Of a stretch of 64,000 bases of DNA, positions 51,577 through 58,746 are shown piece by piece. The translations under genes and the position numbers were made by a program. A model generated the notes under the pieces. The model saw only the letters and a program-made list of their open reading frames with translations, ran no database searches and was not told where the DNA came from. The DNA lies in the NCBI RefSeq assembly GCF_046591575.1, contig NZ_JBIQWA010000012.1, forward strand, positions 12,696-76,695. The letters are read 5' to 3'. Within the stretch, counting starts at the first letter, position 1. Each line of letters begins with the position of its first letter. Origin of the DNA: Marivita sp046591575. Its GTDB lineage: Bacteria > Pseudomonadota > Alphaproteobacteria > Rhodobacterales > Rhodobacteraceae.

Positions 51577-53177
51577 CGGGCATCTCGGGTCTGAGCATCG
51601 TCCAACCAGCTGCGCAACACTTCAACGGTTTCCGATTGCCGCTCTTCTATAAGAGACTTCAGGCGAGAAACCGCATCTTCGGTTGTTGGCAACTGACCCG
51701 GCGCGGCAGTGTCCGCGAGCACTGGCAGTGAAAGGTCCGAGTTCTCCGGCTCAATTGTACCAGTTAAAACAGGAGTATCAGCCTCTATTTGGGTGTCCGG
51801 CGCAGCCAGGGTCCCAGTCAATGGTCCGGCCGGATTCCGGGATGACAACAGCAATGGCCGCAGAACGAATAGCCCAAGAATCAACGCCACAACAGCAAGG
51901 ACCGCTATTTGAACTAATGACATTGCATCAATATCGCCAGCGTACCAGGGCAAGTCCAAAGGGACGGAGCCTTGCTGCTCAATGGGTTCAAGCGGCATAG
52001 AGCGGACGGTTATGACATCGCCCCGCGCCTCATCAAATCCGACAGCCGAGGCAACCAGATCACGCAAAGCATCGATTTCTGCATCTGGCATCGGAACAAA
52101 TTGCTCTACGCCCTGAGCATCTGTTTCAACTTCACCATTCAGAAGAACCGCAACTGTGAGACGCTTTATGGCACCAGGGCCTTTGATCAATTCGCGTGTT
52201 GTTTGCGACACCTCATAATTCAAGCGCTCGCGCGTTTCTGCCGTTTGACTGGTTTCTTTCTCAGATTCGTTCGCATCCCCATCAGGAAGATTCGATGCGA
52301 CGGTCACAGCACCGGAGCCGGAATTCTCGAATTGATCGGTCCGTTCCTCAGTATCGGAGCTGATGACAAATCTGCTGCTTGGATCGAAGCTCTTCTCTAT
52401 AATAGATTCTGTATCTTTGACAGAATCCAGGCTGACTTCGACCACCGCGTTGCCCCGCCCCACGCGCGCTTCGATCAATCGCAACACGCGTTCTCGTAAA
52501 AGCTCAGTTCGTTCAAAATCGCCAGAAACACCTGTTATCGAGTCATCTTCTGATAGCAAGCCCGCCTGCGAATCAACGATCGATACATCTATCGGTTTTA
52601 AGCCCGCCACCGCAGAAGCAACCAGATGACGTATTGCCTGCGCCTGACTTTTTCCAACGACGCCCGCCCGGCCAGAAACATAAACTGATGCGCTCGGTAC
52701 CAAATCACGGCGAAAAGGGTTATCGCTTCCGGTCGCGATATGCACGCGCGCCGAGACAATATCCGGTGACGAGACTATGGTGCGTGCCAACTCTCCCTCT
52801 TTTGCGCGGAGATAGGTAGCATCAAACATCTGCGATGTCGTTCCAAAACCTGTTAACGCATCGAGTAATTCGTACCCCTGACCACTTCCCGCCGGCAGTC
52901 CTTCGCTTGCGAGCGTGAGCCGAAGTTCATCACGCAGTGATGCGTCGACAAAAACAGATGTTCCACGCACCTCGAAAGCTGCACCTGCCTGCTGCAAAGA
53001 CTGCACAACTTCTCCGGCGGATGCTGGATCAAGCCCTGAATAAAGCAGCGACATGCGCGGCTGGGTCGCCAGACGTGACATACCCAAAAGCGCGAGGAAA
53101 ATCGCAATTGTTGCCCCAATTACAATAAATTTCTTAGGTACTGACAAATTGCGCCACATTGGCAAAAGTTGGTTCAC
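51573..53177 (-). CDS. fliF: Flagellar MS-ring protein FliF
   Basis: A 534-residue protein with a transmembrane segment near residues 17-35 (FIVIGATIAIFLALLGM), the ring-building YscJ/FliF domain (LYSGLDPASAGEVVQSLQQA, LASEGLPAGSGQGYELLD, VRVHIATG-like ARVHIATGSDNPF), a low-complexity middle, a second membrane segment around 437-457 (IAVLAVVALILGLFVLRPLL) and a C-terminal FliG-binding tail (VEVLRSWLDDAQ). It forms the MS ring. It is first in the minus-strand operon and divergent from fliL. Confidence 0.95.
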   Translation of the reverse strand: MNQLLPMWRNLSVPKKFIVIGATIAIFLALLGMSRLATQPRMSLLYSGLDPASAGEVVQSLQQAGAAFEVRGTSVFVDASLRDELRLTLASEGLPAGSGQGYELLDALTGFGTTSQMFDATYLRAKEGELARTIVSSPDIVSARVHIATGSDNPFRRDLVPSASVYVSGRAGVVGKSQAQAIRHLVASAVAGLKPIDVSIVDSQAGLLSEDDSITGVSGDFERTELLRERVLRLIEARVGRGNAVVEVSLDSVKDTESIIEKSFDPSSRFVISSDTEERTDQFENSGSGAVTVASNLPDGDANESEKETSQTAETRERLNYEVSQTTRELIKGPGAIKRLTVAVLLNGEVETDAQGVEQFVPMPDAEIDALRDLVASAVGFDEARGDVITVRSMPLEPIEQQGSVPLDLPWYAGDIDAMSLVQIAVLAVVALILGLFVLRPLLLSSRNPAGPLTGTLAAPDTQIEADTPVLTGTIEPENSDLSLPVLADTAAPGQLPTTEDAVSRLKSLIEERQSETVEVLRSWLDDAQTRDAR

Positions 53178-53296
53178 CGATAACCTCCGAACCCAAAACG
53201 TTCTGTTTCATCATGATCGGTTATGACGGGCGCACGTTAACAATCGGTTAGTGCCTGTTCGTTAAACAGACTTCCAAACCTGCGAGTGGAGAGGAC

Positions 53297-53797
53297 ATGG
53301 CAACTGATGAAACTGCTGACCTGCAAGGCCAGGAAGACAGCACTCGAAAAACGTCCAAGCGTCCAATTTTTCTTGCTCTTGCGCTATGCCTAATAGGGTT
53401 GGGAATCGGCTATTTCAGTGTATCAAACGGATTACTGCCGATCGGTTCCATGCAGCCGGCGCCCAATCTCTCGAAAGAATCATCTCCTGAAAGACCAGAC
53501 GTCGCTTTTATCCCGATCCCAACTTTGATTGTGTCCTTACCAGCAGGAGCAGAGCATGATCATTTGCGATTTTCTGGCCAAATCGAAGTTCCGTCCGAAT
53601 TCAAGGAAGACGTAGAATTTCTTATGCCTCGGATACAGGACTTTATGAATGGGTATCTACGTGCACTATCCGCCGAAGATATCGAGGGGGAAGGCGCACT
53701 TTTTCGTATCCGTCTTCATCTTTTCAGGCGCATCATCATGGTTATCGGATTGGGTAAAGCCAATGGTCTTCTAATAACGGAATTTATCCTAAAGTAA
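53297..53797 (+). CDS. fliL: Flagellar basal body protein FliL
   Basis: A 166-residue single-span membrane protein: a charged N-terminus, a transmembrane segment at about 24-44 (IFLALALCLIGLGIGYFSVS), then a periplasmic domain with FIPIPTLIVSLPAG and LRFSGQIEVPSEFKEDVEFL, typical of FliL. It sits near the stator ring and supports motor function. GGAG lies 9 bases before the ATG. It is divergent from fliF and heads fliL - unknown - motE. Confidence 0.88.
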   Translation: MATDETADLQGQEDSTRKTSKRPIFLALALCLIGLGIGYFSVSNGLLPIGSMQPAPNLSKESSPERPDVAFIPIPTLIVSLPAGAEHDHLRFSGQIEVPSEFKEDVEFLMPRIQDFMNGYLRALSAEDIEGEGALFRIRLHLFRRIIMVIGLGKANGLLITEFILK

Positions 53798-53806
53798 GGA
53801 AATAAC

Positions 53807-54163
53807 ATGGATATGGTGGCGGACACTCTTCTCGTTGCCGGAGCCTTGGGCGCTGGTATATATTGCTTCATATTATCAAGGCGCCTTACGCAATTTAATA
53901 ACCTGGAAAATGGTGTAGGGGCAGCCGTAGCAGTCCTCTCATCTCAAGTAACAGAACTACAAACCGCATTGGATGCAGCACGCAGTACGGCAAACCATTC
54001 AAGCGACACCCTCGTCGAAATTACGGAGCGTGCAGAACAAACATCAAAAAAACTGGAACTGATGGTTGCAGCTTTACATGACTTGCCACAAGTTTCCGAG
54101 ACTTCGGTACCCCAAAAGTCATCTGAGCCAGTATTTTCCAGTCATTTTAGAGAAGCAAGATGA
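53807..54163 (+). CDS. Membrane-anchored coiled-coil protein between fliL and motE
   Basis: A 118-residue protein with one N-terminal membrane segment (TLLVAGALGAGIYCFILS, about residues 6-23) and a Ser/Thr-rich amphipathic helical remainder, suggesting a coiled coil. I do not recognise a named family, but a small protein of this type is often found between fliL and motE in Rhodobacteraceae. AAGGA lies 8 bases before the ATG; the next gene overlaps its stop by 4 bases. Confidence 0.8.
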   Translation: MDMVADTLLVAGALGAGIYCFILSRRLTQFNNLENGVGAAVAVLSSQVTELQTALDAARSTANHSSDTLVEITERAEQTSKKLELMVAALHDLPQVSETSVPQKSSEPVFSSHFREAR

Positions 54164-54753
54164 AAAAACAGAAAAAAAATACTCCGAAAAAGAAAAGCAC
54201 GCTCGCTATTGTCGGGAGCTTACTTCTCTTATCCGCGGGCTTTAGAATTGCAACAGATGCAGGTCAAGTTATTGCAAGCGAAAGCTTGAAAAGCCTTACA
54301 GATAGCTCAGCTAACGCTAATAGTATTACTGATTTGGCAAGACCAGAACGTATGGAAAGTGTGTTAAAAATAATACAAGAACGCGAAGCCAAATTAGAAA
54401 AGCGCGAGGCTGAAATTGCCGTTCGTGAAGAGGAGATCGCCGAAGCAGAACGTACGATTTCAGAAGAACTCGAAAAACTGGAAACCGCAGAAAAGCGTTT
54501 GAGAAAGACCATCACGATGGCATCAGAGGCTGCTGAGAAGGACGTAGCTCAACTCACACAAGTTTATGCTGATATGAAACCTAAACAAGCAGCGGCCCTG
54601 TTTGAACAAATGGAACCAGGCTTTGCCGCGGGTTTCCTTGGGCGTATGCCAACGGATAGCGCAGCACGTATTATGGCGAATATGACGCCTGAGAAAGCTT
54701 ATGTCGTGAGCGTAGATCTTGCCGGTCGGAACGCAGATATACCAATGGAATGA
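54160..54753 (+). CDS. motE: MotE-like flagellar motor chaperone
   Basis: A 197-residue protein: a very Lys-rich N-terminus, one membrane segment (about 14-32), a long coiled coil (IQEREAKLEKREAEIAVREE, about 68-135) and a C-terminal MgtE-N-like domain (DMKPKQAAALFEQMEPGFAA, GRMPTDSAARIMANMTPEKA). This is the architecture of MotE, the chaperone of the MotC motor protein in rhizobia. The AT content is higher than in the genes to the left. It is the last chromosomal gene before the island boundary, 30 bases from the att sequence. Confidence 0.85.
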   Translation: MKKQKKNTPKKKSTLAIVGSLLLLSAGFRIATDAGQVIASESLKSLTDSSANANSITDLARPERMESVLKIIQEREAKLEKREAEIAVREEEIAEAERTISEELEKLETAEKRLRKTITMASEAAEKDVAQLTQVYADMKPKQAAALFEQMEPGFAAGFLGRMPTDSAARIMANMTPEKAYVVSVDLAGRNADIPME

Positions 54754-54783
54754 AATAATGAGTCACGCGCCCGACCCACAGTT

Positions 54784-54830
54784 TGGTGACCCCGGCAGGA
54801 TTCGAACCTGCAACCTGCCCCTTAGGAGGG
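54784..54830 (-). other. tRNA-Arg(CCU) 3' fragment = island attachment site
   Basis: On the minus strand 54830-54784 reads the anticodon loop CTCCTAA, the T arm GCAGG-TTCGAAT-CCTGC, the acceptor 3' strand CGGGGTC and A-CCA. That is the 3' part of a tRNA with anticodon CCU. The matching 5' acceptor strand GACCCCG and a D arm are absent upstream, where an integrase gene lies instead. This is the sequence left when an integrase targets a tRNA 3' end; the intact tRNA should sit at the other end of the island, beyond position 64000. Confidence 0.85.
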
Positions 54831-54844
54831 AACCGTTCATAGCG

Positions 54845-55939
54845 CTATTCCTTCTTTGATTTCTGTTGTTTGGGTGTTTGTACAGGGTCTTCCTGTACAT
54901 GCTTTGTACGAAAACGGGCCCTGACATCGGCCTCATCAGTCTCCGCATGGGCGTAAATGCGCATCGGCAAATTTGGGTCTGACCAGCGTCCAGCCTTGGC
55001 CGCTGTGACCGGATCGACGCCTTGCCGCACGACCAATTCAGTAAAGAACCCGTGCCGCCCTGCTGGGTGCGCTGACAGGTACTGGATGCCCGCCCGCTTG
55101 CAGATCGTCTTCCAGCGCGTGTTGTAGCCTGTCGAGCTGCCATAGCCGAAAACGCGCGGCTTCATGAATTTGCCGGTCTTGCGGTTCTTGGGGCGCTTTG
55201 GTGGCAAGGCCAGCAGTTCGTCCATCATCTCAGGGGAAACGGTGATCCAGCTTTCTGGATGCCCCTTCTGGGCCTTCACCCTGACTTTGTTCTCAGCTGG
55301 CCTCAGATCGTCAGGCTCCAATGATACGGCCTGATCGATCCGCGCCGCCGTCTCGAACATGAACCGCACCAACGCGGCATTGTACGGATCGGCAGCACCA
55401 CAAAACGCCTCGATCCATTCCTTGTCCGCTGGGGTTCGCTCCACCCTGCTGATCTTCCCACGCCGCCTGTCTTGGGCAATTCGCTCGAACTTGTCATAGG
55501 GCTTCACCCTAATCAGCGGCGTACCCTCCAACTCATGCGCGTTGTTGATCACCGCACTGGCGGGTGTCACAATCTCGCGCCACCACGTATCGGTAGATGC
55601 CTTCGGCTTCAGCTTTGGCCCCAACCCTTTTAGCAGCGCACCGGATATCGCTCTTAATGGCGTATCGCCAATTTCCTTAACAATATCGATCAACTGCTTG
55701 GCCGCTTTTGGAGAGGCATTGTAGAGCATGATCGCATCTGAAAACGTTTTGCTTGGTTCATCCCCGAGCAAATATTGACGGATTTGATACTCGGTCTCAT
55801 GCGCTAGCCAGTCCCGTGCGCCTGCTTCTGTAGTCGACCCAGTGCTGTCGCGGTATTTACGTGAGATCGGTCTGCCGTTGTATTCGATCGTCCCGTAGAC
55901 ATAGTAGTATCGGCCCCGCTTGTAGATTTTGGTCGGCAT
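54845..55939 (-). CDS. int: Tyrosine recombinase (integrase) of the island
   Basis: A 364-residue integrase with an N-terminal arm/core-binding region starting TKIYKRGRYYYVYGTIEYNG and a C-terminal catalytic domain. The catalytic Arg is in ETAARIDQAVSLEPDD, the Lys region in KAQKGHPESWITVSPEM, the His-Arg box in SAHPAGRHGFFTELVV, the later Trp/His in KAGRWSDPNL and the Tyr nucleophile in MRIYAHAE. Its 3' end is 15 bases from the tRNA-Arg fragment, the normal position for an island integrase. It overlaps the upstream small gene by 136 bases. Confidence 0.93.
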   Translation of the reverse strand: MPTKIYKRGRYYYVYGTIEYNGRPISRKYRDSTGSTTEAGARDWLAHETEYQIRQYLLGDEPSKTFSDAIMLYNASPKAAKQLIDIVKEIGDTPLRAISGALLKGLGPKLKPKASTDTWWREIVTPASAVINNAHELEGTPLIRVKPYDKFERIAQDRRRGKISRVERTPADKEWIEAFCGAADPYNAALVRFMFETAARIDQAVSLEPDDLRPAENKVRVKAQKGHPESWITVSPEMMDELLALPPKRPKNRKTGKFMKPRVFGYGSSTGYNTRWKTICKRAGIQYLSAHPAGRHGFFTELVVRQGVDPVTAAKAGRWSDPNLPMRIYAHAETDEADVRARFRTKHVQEDPVQTPKQQKSKKE

Positions 55940-56151
55940 GACGGGCCTCTCTCAAATATGGTATCAATCTGCGCAGGCGTGATCAGCATGGTTCGCCCAA
56001 GGCGATAGAACGCGCCCGTCTCGTTTGCCCGCTCCCGCAGCGTTCGCTCGGAGATATCGATCCCCATGCCGGACATGACCTCCACCCATTGGGCGGGCGT
56101 CTTTCCAAGTCCCAGGATTTGAGAACCATCGGTTGTGCCTTGGATAGACAT
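55804..56151 (-). CDS. Small DNA-binding-like protein upstream of int
   Basis: A 115-residue frame beginning MSIQGTTDGSQILGLGKTPA. Residues 18-68 (WVEVMSGMGIDISERTLRER, then AFYRLGRTMLITPAQIDTIF) look like a winged-helix or excisionase-type fold. The last 45 residues overlap int in another frame and are compositionally poor (Thr/Ser/Arg-rich), so the functional protein is probably the first 70 residues. Located between int and a second small HTH gene, it may act in excision or in control of int. Confidence 0.6.
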   Translation of the reverse strand: MSIQGTTDGSQILGLGKTPAQWVEVMSGMGIDISERTLRERANETGAFYRLGRTMLITPAQIDTIFERGPSCRPKSTSGADTTMSTGRSNTTADRSHVNTATALGRLQKQAHGTG

Positions 56152-56154
56152 GGA

Positions 56155-56373
56155 TCAACCCTCCCTGCGCGAGGCCGCTGCTCTCGGTTCGGCTTTTACC
56201 GTGAACTGCGCCACATACTTTTCCCAAGCCCCGTTGGGGATTTTCGGATTCCGCTTCCCAGGCGCGGTGAAGATGTGATCCAGCATGTCCTCGCGGATCA
56301 GGTAGCGAACGTTGGTCACGGGAATACCGACGCGCTCAGCAAGTTCTTTCGGTGTTTCAAGGAGTTTCGTCAT
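56155..56373 (-). CDS. Excisionase/AlpA-like HTH protein
   Basis: A 72-residue protein: LLETPKELAERVGIPVTNVR, YLIREDMLDHIFTAPGKRNP and KIPNGAWEKYVAQF. This is the MerR-type helix-turn-helix layout of excisionases. It stops 3 bases before the next small gene starts. It is the first gene of the minus-strand xis-int transcript, divergent from a XRE repressor. Confidence 0.75.
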   Translation of the reverse strand: MTKLLETPKELAERVGIPVTNVRYLIREDMLDHIFTAPGKRNPKIPNGAWEKYVAQFTVKAEPRAAASRREG

Positions 56374-56476
56374 GCGTCACCTCTGGCTGTCTCGACCACA
56401 AAACGAAGCAAACGATTCTGTTTTGCCTTCAGGATGAAACAAAAGTACTCTCAACATGTGAGAAGCAAGCGCATAG

Positions 56477-56520
56477 CCACGTATTATGGTCATATCTTAT
56501 ATAAGTAACCATATTCGTGG
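56477..56520. promoter_or_regulatory. Composite palindrome in the divergent xis / XRE regulatory gap
   Basis: CCACG (56477) and ATGGT (56486) are mirrored by ACCAT (56508) and CGTGG (56516). At the centre is a perfect palindrome CTTATATAAG (56496-56505). The TATATAAG block could serve as a -10 region. The site lies 28 bases before the XRE gene's ATG and is the natural place for its operator. Confidence 0.5.
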
Positions 56521-56547
56521 TCAATGCAACTAATATTAAGGTTGCGA

Positions 56548-56982
56548 ATGACTGTTGAAGGCCTGGGACATCGATTGTCGGCGATAAGACGCCAAGAAAA
56601 ACTGTCCCAAGAAGAGATGGCAGAGCGTCTACACGTCAGCCGGAGCGCATATCAGTACTATGAAAGGGGCGAACGCGACCTACCCGGATCGCTGCTCCTG
56701 AAGGTGTTCCAAGAGTTCGAAGCCGATCCGCTATGGGTGCTGGAAGGCGACGTTGAATCAGGATTGACCCGGCGTGAACGTGAAATGGCACGGGCCTATC
56801 GCAAGGTCGGTATGGCTGTCGAGCATCGGATCAATGAACGCGGCCTATCAGTCCCGGATGAGAAAAAGTGGGATGCGATTGATTTCCTCTTCGCGGAGTT
56901 CCTCAATCAGGACCCACTAAATACAACCGAAAACGCACCCGACACGCAACGAGTAGACCGCATCCTGGGGCTGGTTGCATGA
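56548..56982 (+). CDS. XRE-family repressor of the island
   Basis: A 144-residue protein. The N-terminal helix-turn-helix is at residues 6-62 (LSAIRRQEKLSQEEMAERLH, VSRSAYQYYERGERDLPGSL). The remainder is helical with EREMARAYRKVGMAVEHRIN. It is divergent from the xis-int genes, the layout of a phage-type switch. The ATG at 56548 gives the usual XRE N-terminus; an in-frame ATG 8 codons upstream is possible. The next gene overlaps by 4 bases. Confidence 0.85.
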   Translation: MTVEGLGHRLSAIRRQEKLSQEEMAERLHVSRSAYQYYERGERDLPGSLLLKVFQEFEADPLWVLEGDVESGLTRREREMARAYRKVGMAVEHRINERGLSVPDEKKWDAIDFLFAEFLNQDPLNTTENAPDTQRVDRILGLVA

Positions 56983-57599
56983 TGTCCAACGATCGGTTGC
57001 CATCAAACGTCCACGTGCTGAAGCCGCGAAAAATGTCGCTTTCAGATCGCCTAGATTTGTTCCTCGACAGACATGCGCTCACACCAGAAGACGCGCCAGT
57101 CAGACGTGACCCTACCAGACCGAAAACTCCAGGAATCAATGCCATTGAGTGTTCCTCCTGCGGGCAAGCTGAGTATCTAACCCGAGAGCACTGCCGGTGT
57201 GGTCACTACCTTCGTGGTCAGTTGGAAGACGAGTTCCTGGCTTGGGTGCGCCAGCTCACGGAAGAACACGAACGTCTGGCAGAGAATGTAGGGCTTAAGG
57301 TGAGTAAGCTCCGCTATCTTTATCTGATTGGCTTGCCATTCGTTGCCGTCCCGATGCTGTTTCTGGCATTCATTTCCGAAGGTCTTTCCCTCATGCCTAT
57401 GGTCTGGATGGCCCTTGGCATTGCAGTGATGGGTGTCTGCGCCGGGATGGAGCAGCGCCTGCAAAAAACCGTTGAAGCCAGCCAGCGCTTCCTCATCGCC
57501 CTAAGCTTAGAGACATTCCTGGAGCAAAGGGCCATTTTCCCATGCGCTCACATCCAGAGAACGTGGTTAGGCCACGCTCAAGGCCTTCAGAATGATTAG
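56979..57599 (+). CDS. Zinc-ribbon membrane protein coupled to the XRE repressor
   Basis: A 206-residue protein. Residues 58-74 have a zinc ribbon (ECSSCGQAEYLTREHCRCGH: C-x2-C...C-x-C-G). Two adjacent membrane segments follow at about 113-155 (YLYLIGLPFVAVPMLFLAFI and LMPMVWMALGIAVMGVC), then a short C-terminal helix. I know no named family. It overlaps the XRE gene by ATGA, so the pair is co-translated. XRE plus membrane-anchored sensor suggests signal-dependent derepression of the island, which is inference. Confidence 0.7.
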   Translation: MMSNDRLPSNVHVLKPRKMSLSDRLDLFLDRHALTPEDAPVRRDPTRPKTPGINAIECSSCGQAEYLTREHCRCGHYLRGQLEDEFLAWVRQLTEEHERLAENVGLKVSKLRYLYLIGLPFVAVPMLFLAFISEGLSLMPMVWMALGIAVMGVCAGMEQRLQKTVEASQRFLIALSLETFLEQRAIFPCAHIQRTWLGHAQGLQND

Positions 57600-57799
57600 C
57601 CGCCATCGCATGAGTCATTTGAAGGTCCAGTCGAACTGCAAATAGGGGCAAGAACTGAATGTGAAACGCATAGAATGATCCGAGGTGTCTTTGCCCACTG
57701 TTGCATGCTCACAGCGCATGTGACAGGCTTGGCTTGGCCGAAATCTTATGAACTATAGGGTCTCTGAGGGGACTAGCGCAGGCCCGACAGAGAGAAAAA

Positions 57800-58741
57800 T
57801 TGGCTGACAGTTATTTAGACCTGGCTAGGAAAGTACTACTGGTTGAGCGTTGTCCGCTTTCAGCCAAGGATATCCTTGACAAGGCTCTTAGGTCAGGCGG
57901 ATTACCCTCTCACCTATACGGGCGCACTCCGCACAAAACGCTTCAAGCTAGACTGAGCGAAGACATCCTTAGCCGACGTAGCAGGAGCCAGTTTTTTCGC
58001 ACCGAAGCAGGTAAGTTCTTTCTCCGTGAATTCTTAGCCGATCCCAGAATTCCGACCGAGATGAAGACGGAATATCCAGCCCCACGAAGAAGTCTCCAGC
58101 TGGAAAACAGGAGTGTGTTGGCCGTATCCCGGAAGGGATGGACCACCAAATTTGATCGAAAAGCACTAGTAAGTGCGGAGACTTTTCGCAACAGGTTCGA
58201 TAGTACTGAGCTTGAATACTTGAGCACTGAAGAACTCAAAGAGGAACCAGACTACCTACCAATAATGAGTTTCGTTCTGGTTCATCGTAATTTGTGCGTT
58301 TTATCCTACGTGATTGGAAGACTTAGAGCTGGTGGTGACTCGCTGAATCGCCCGCGAAGCATAGGCTTTGGTGGCTATGTTCTAGAAGACCATCGTGACA
58401 TTACATACGATGCTTTCTTTGGAATACTGGAATCAGGGATAACCATTTTGGCTGATGGCGTTGGCATGCCTTTGGAAGTGGCAGAAAAAGCCCGTTATGA
58501 GGGCGAGCTGATTCCAAGAACCTGCGTCATTTCAAAAACTCACCTTGGAGAAGACGCGATTTTCGTCATTTCTGACTACGAATGTAACGGAGCTTTTGAT
58601 CCCGGCAGGCCAAACTTGTCATTTACTGGACTAAAATGGTTGGAAAAAAGTAATATGCCGAATGATCTGTCAAATTTTGACCCTCTGTCATTTTCAATGC
58701 TTTGCAACACGAGAGATGAACGGTTGTCAGCGTTTCCATAG
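57800..58741 (+). CDS. HARE-HTH domain protein, first gene of the five-gene island operon
   Basis: A 313-residue protein. Residues 3-78 are a HARE-HTH domain (SYLDLARKVLLVERCPLSAK, LSEDILSRRSRSQFFRTEAG, KFFLREFL), a winged helix found with restriction and DNA-modification systems. Residues about 150-285 form an alpha-beta domain with FVLVHRNLCVLSYVIG, RSIGFGGYVLEDHRDIT and YDAFFGILESGITILADGVG. The GFGGYV-then-helix layout resembles a Nudix fold, but the REx2EE catalytic helix is not recognisable. The start is a TTG (57800) behind an AGAGAG site. AT-rich codon use differs from the chromosome to the left. The next gene follows after 5 bases. Function unknown; likely a DNA- or nucleotide-sensing component. 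Confidence 0.75.
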   Translation: MADSYLDLARKVLLVERCPLSAKDILDKALRSGGLPSHLYGRTPHKTLQARLSEDILSRRSRSQFFRTEAGKFFLREFLADPRIPTEMKTEYPAPRRSLQLENRSVLAVSRKGWTTKFDRKALVSAETFRNRFDSTELEYLSTEELKEEPDYLPIMSFVLVHRNLCVLSYVIGRLRAGGDSLNRPRSIGFGGYVLEDHRDITYDAFFGILESGITILADGVGMPLEVAEKARYEGELIPRTCVISKTHLGEDAIFVISDYECNGAFDPGRPNLSFTGLKWLEKSNMPNDLSNFDPLSFSMLCNTRDERLSAFP

Positions 58742-58746
58742 CAAGT

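Noticed and set aside
54784..54860. Complete tRNA-Arg gene
   Set aside because: Only the 3' part is present; no GACCCCG acceptor start or D arm is found upstream on the minus strand, where the integrase gene begins. It is scored as an attachment-site fragment.
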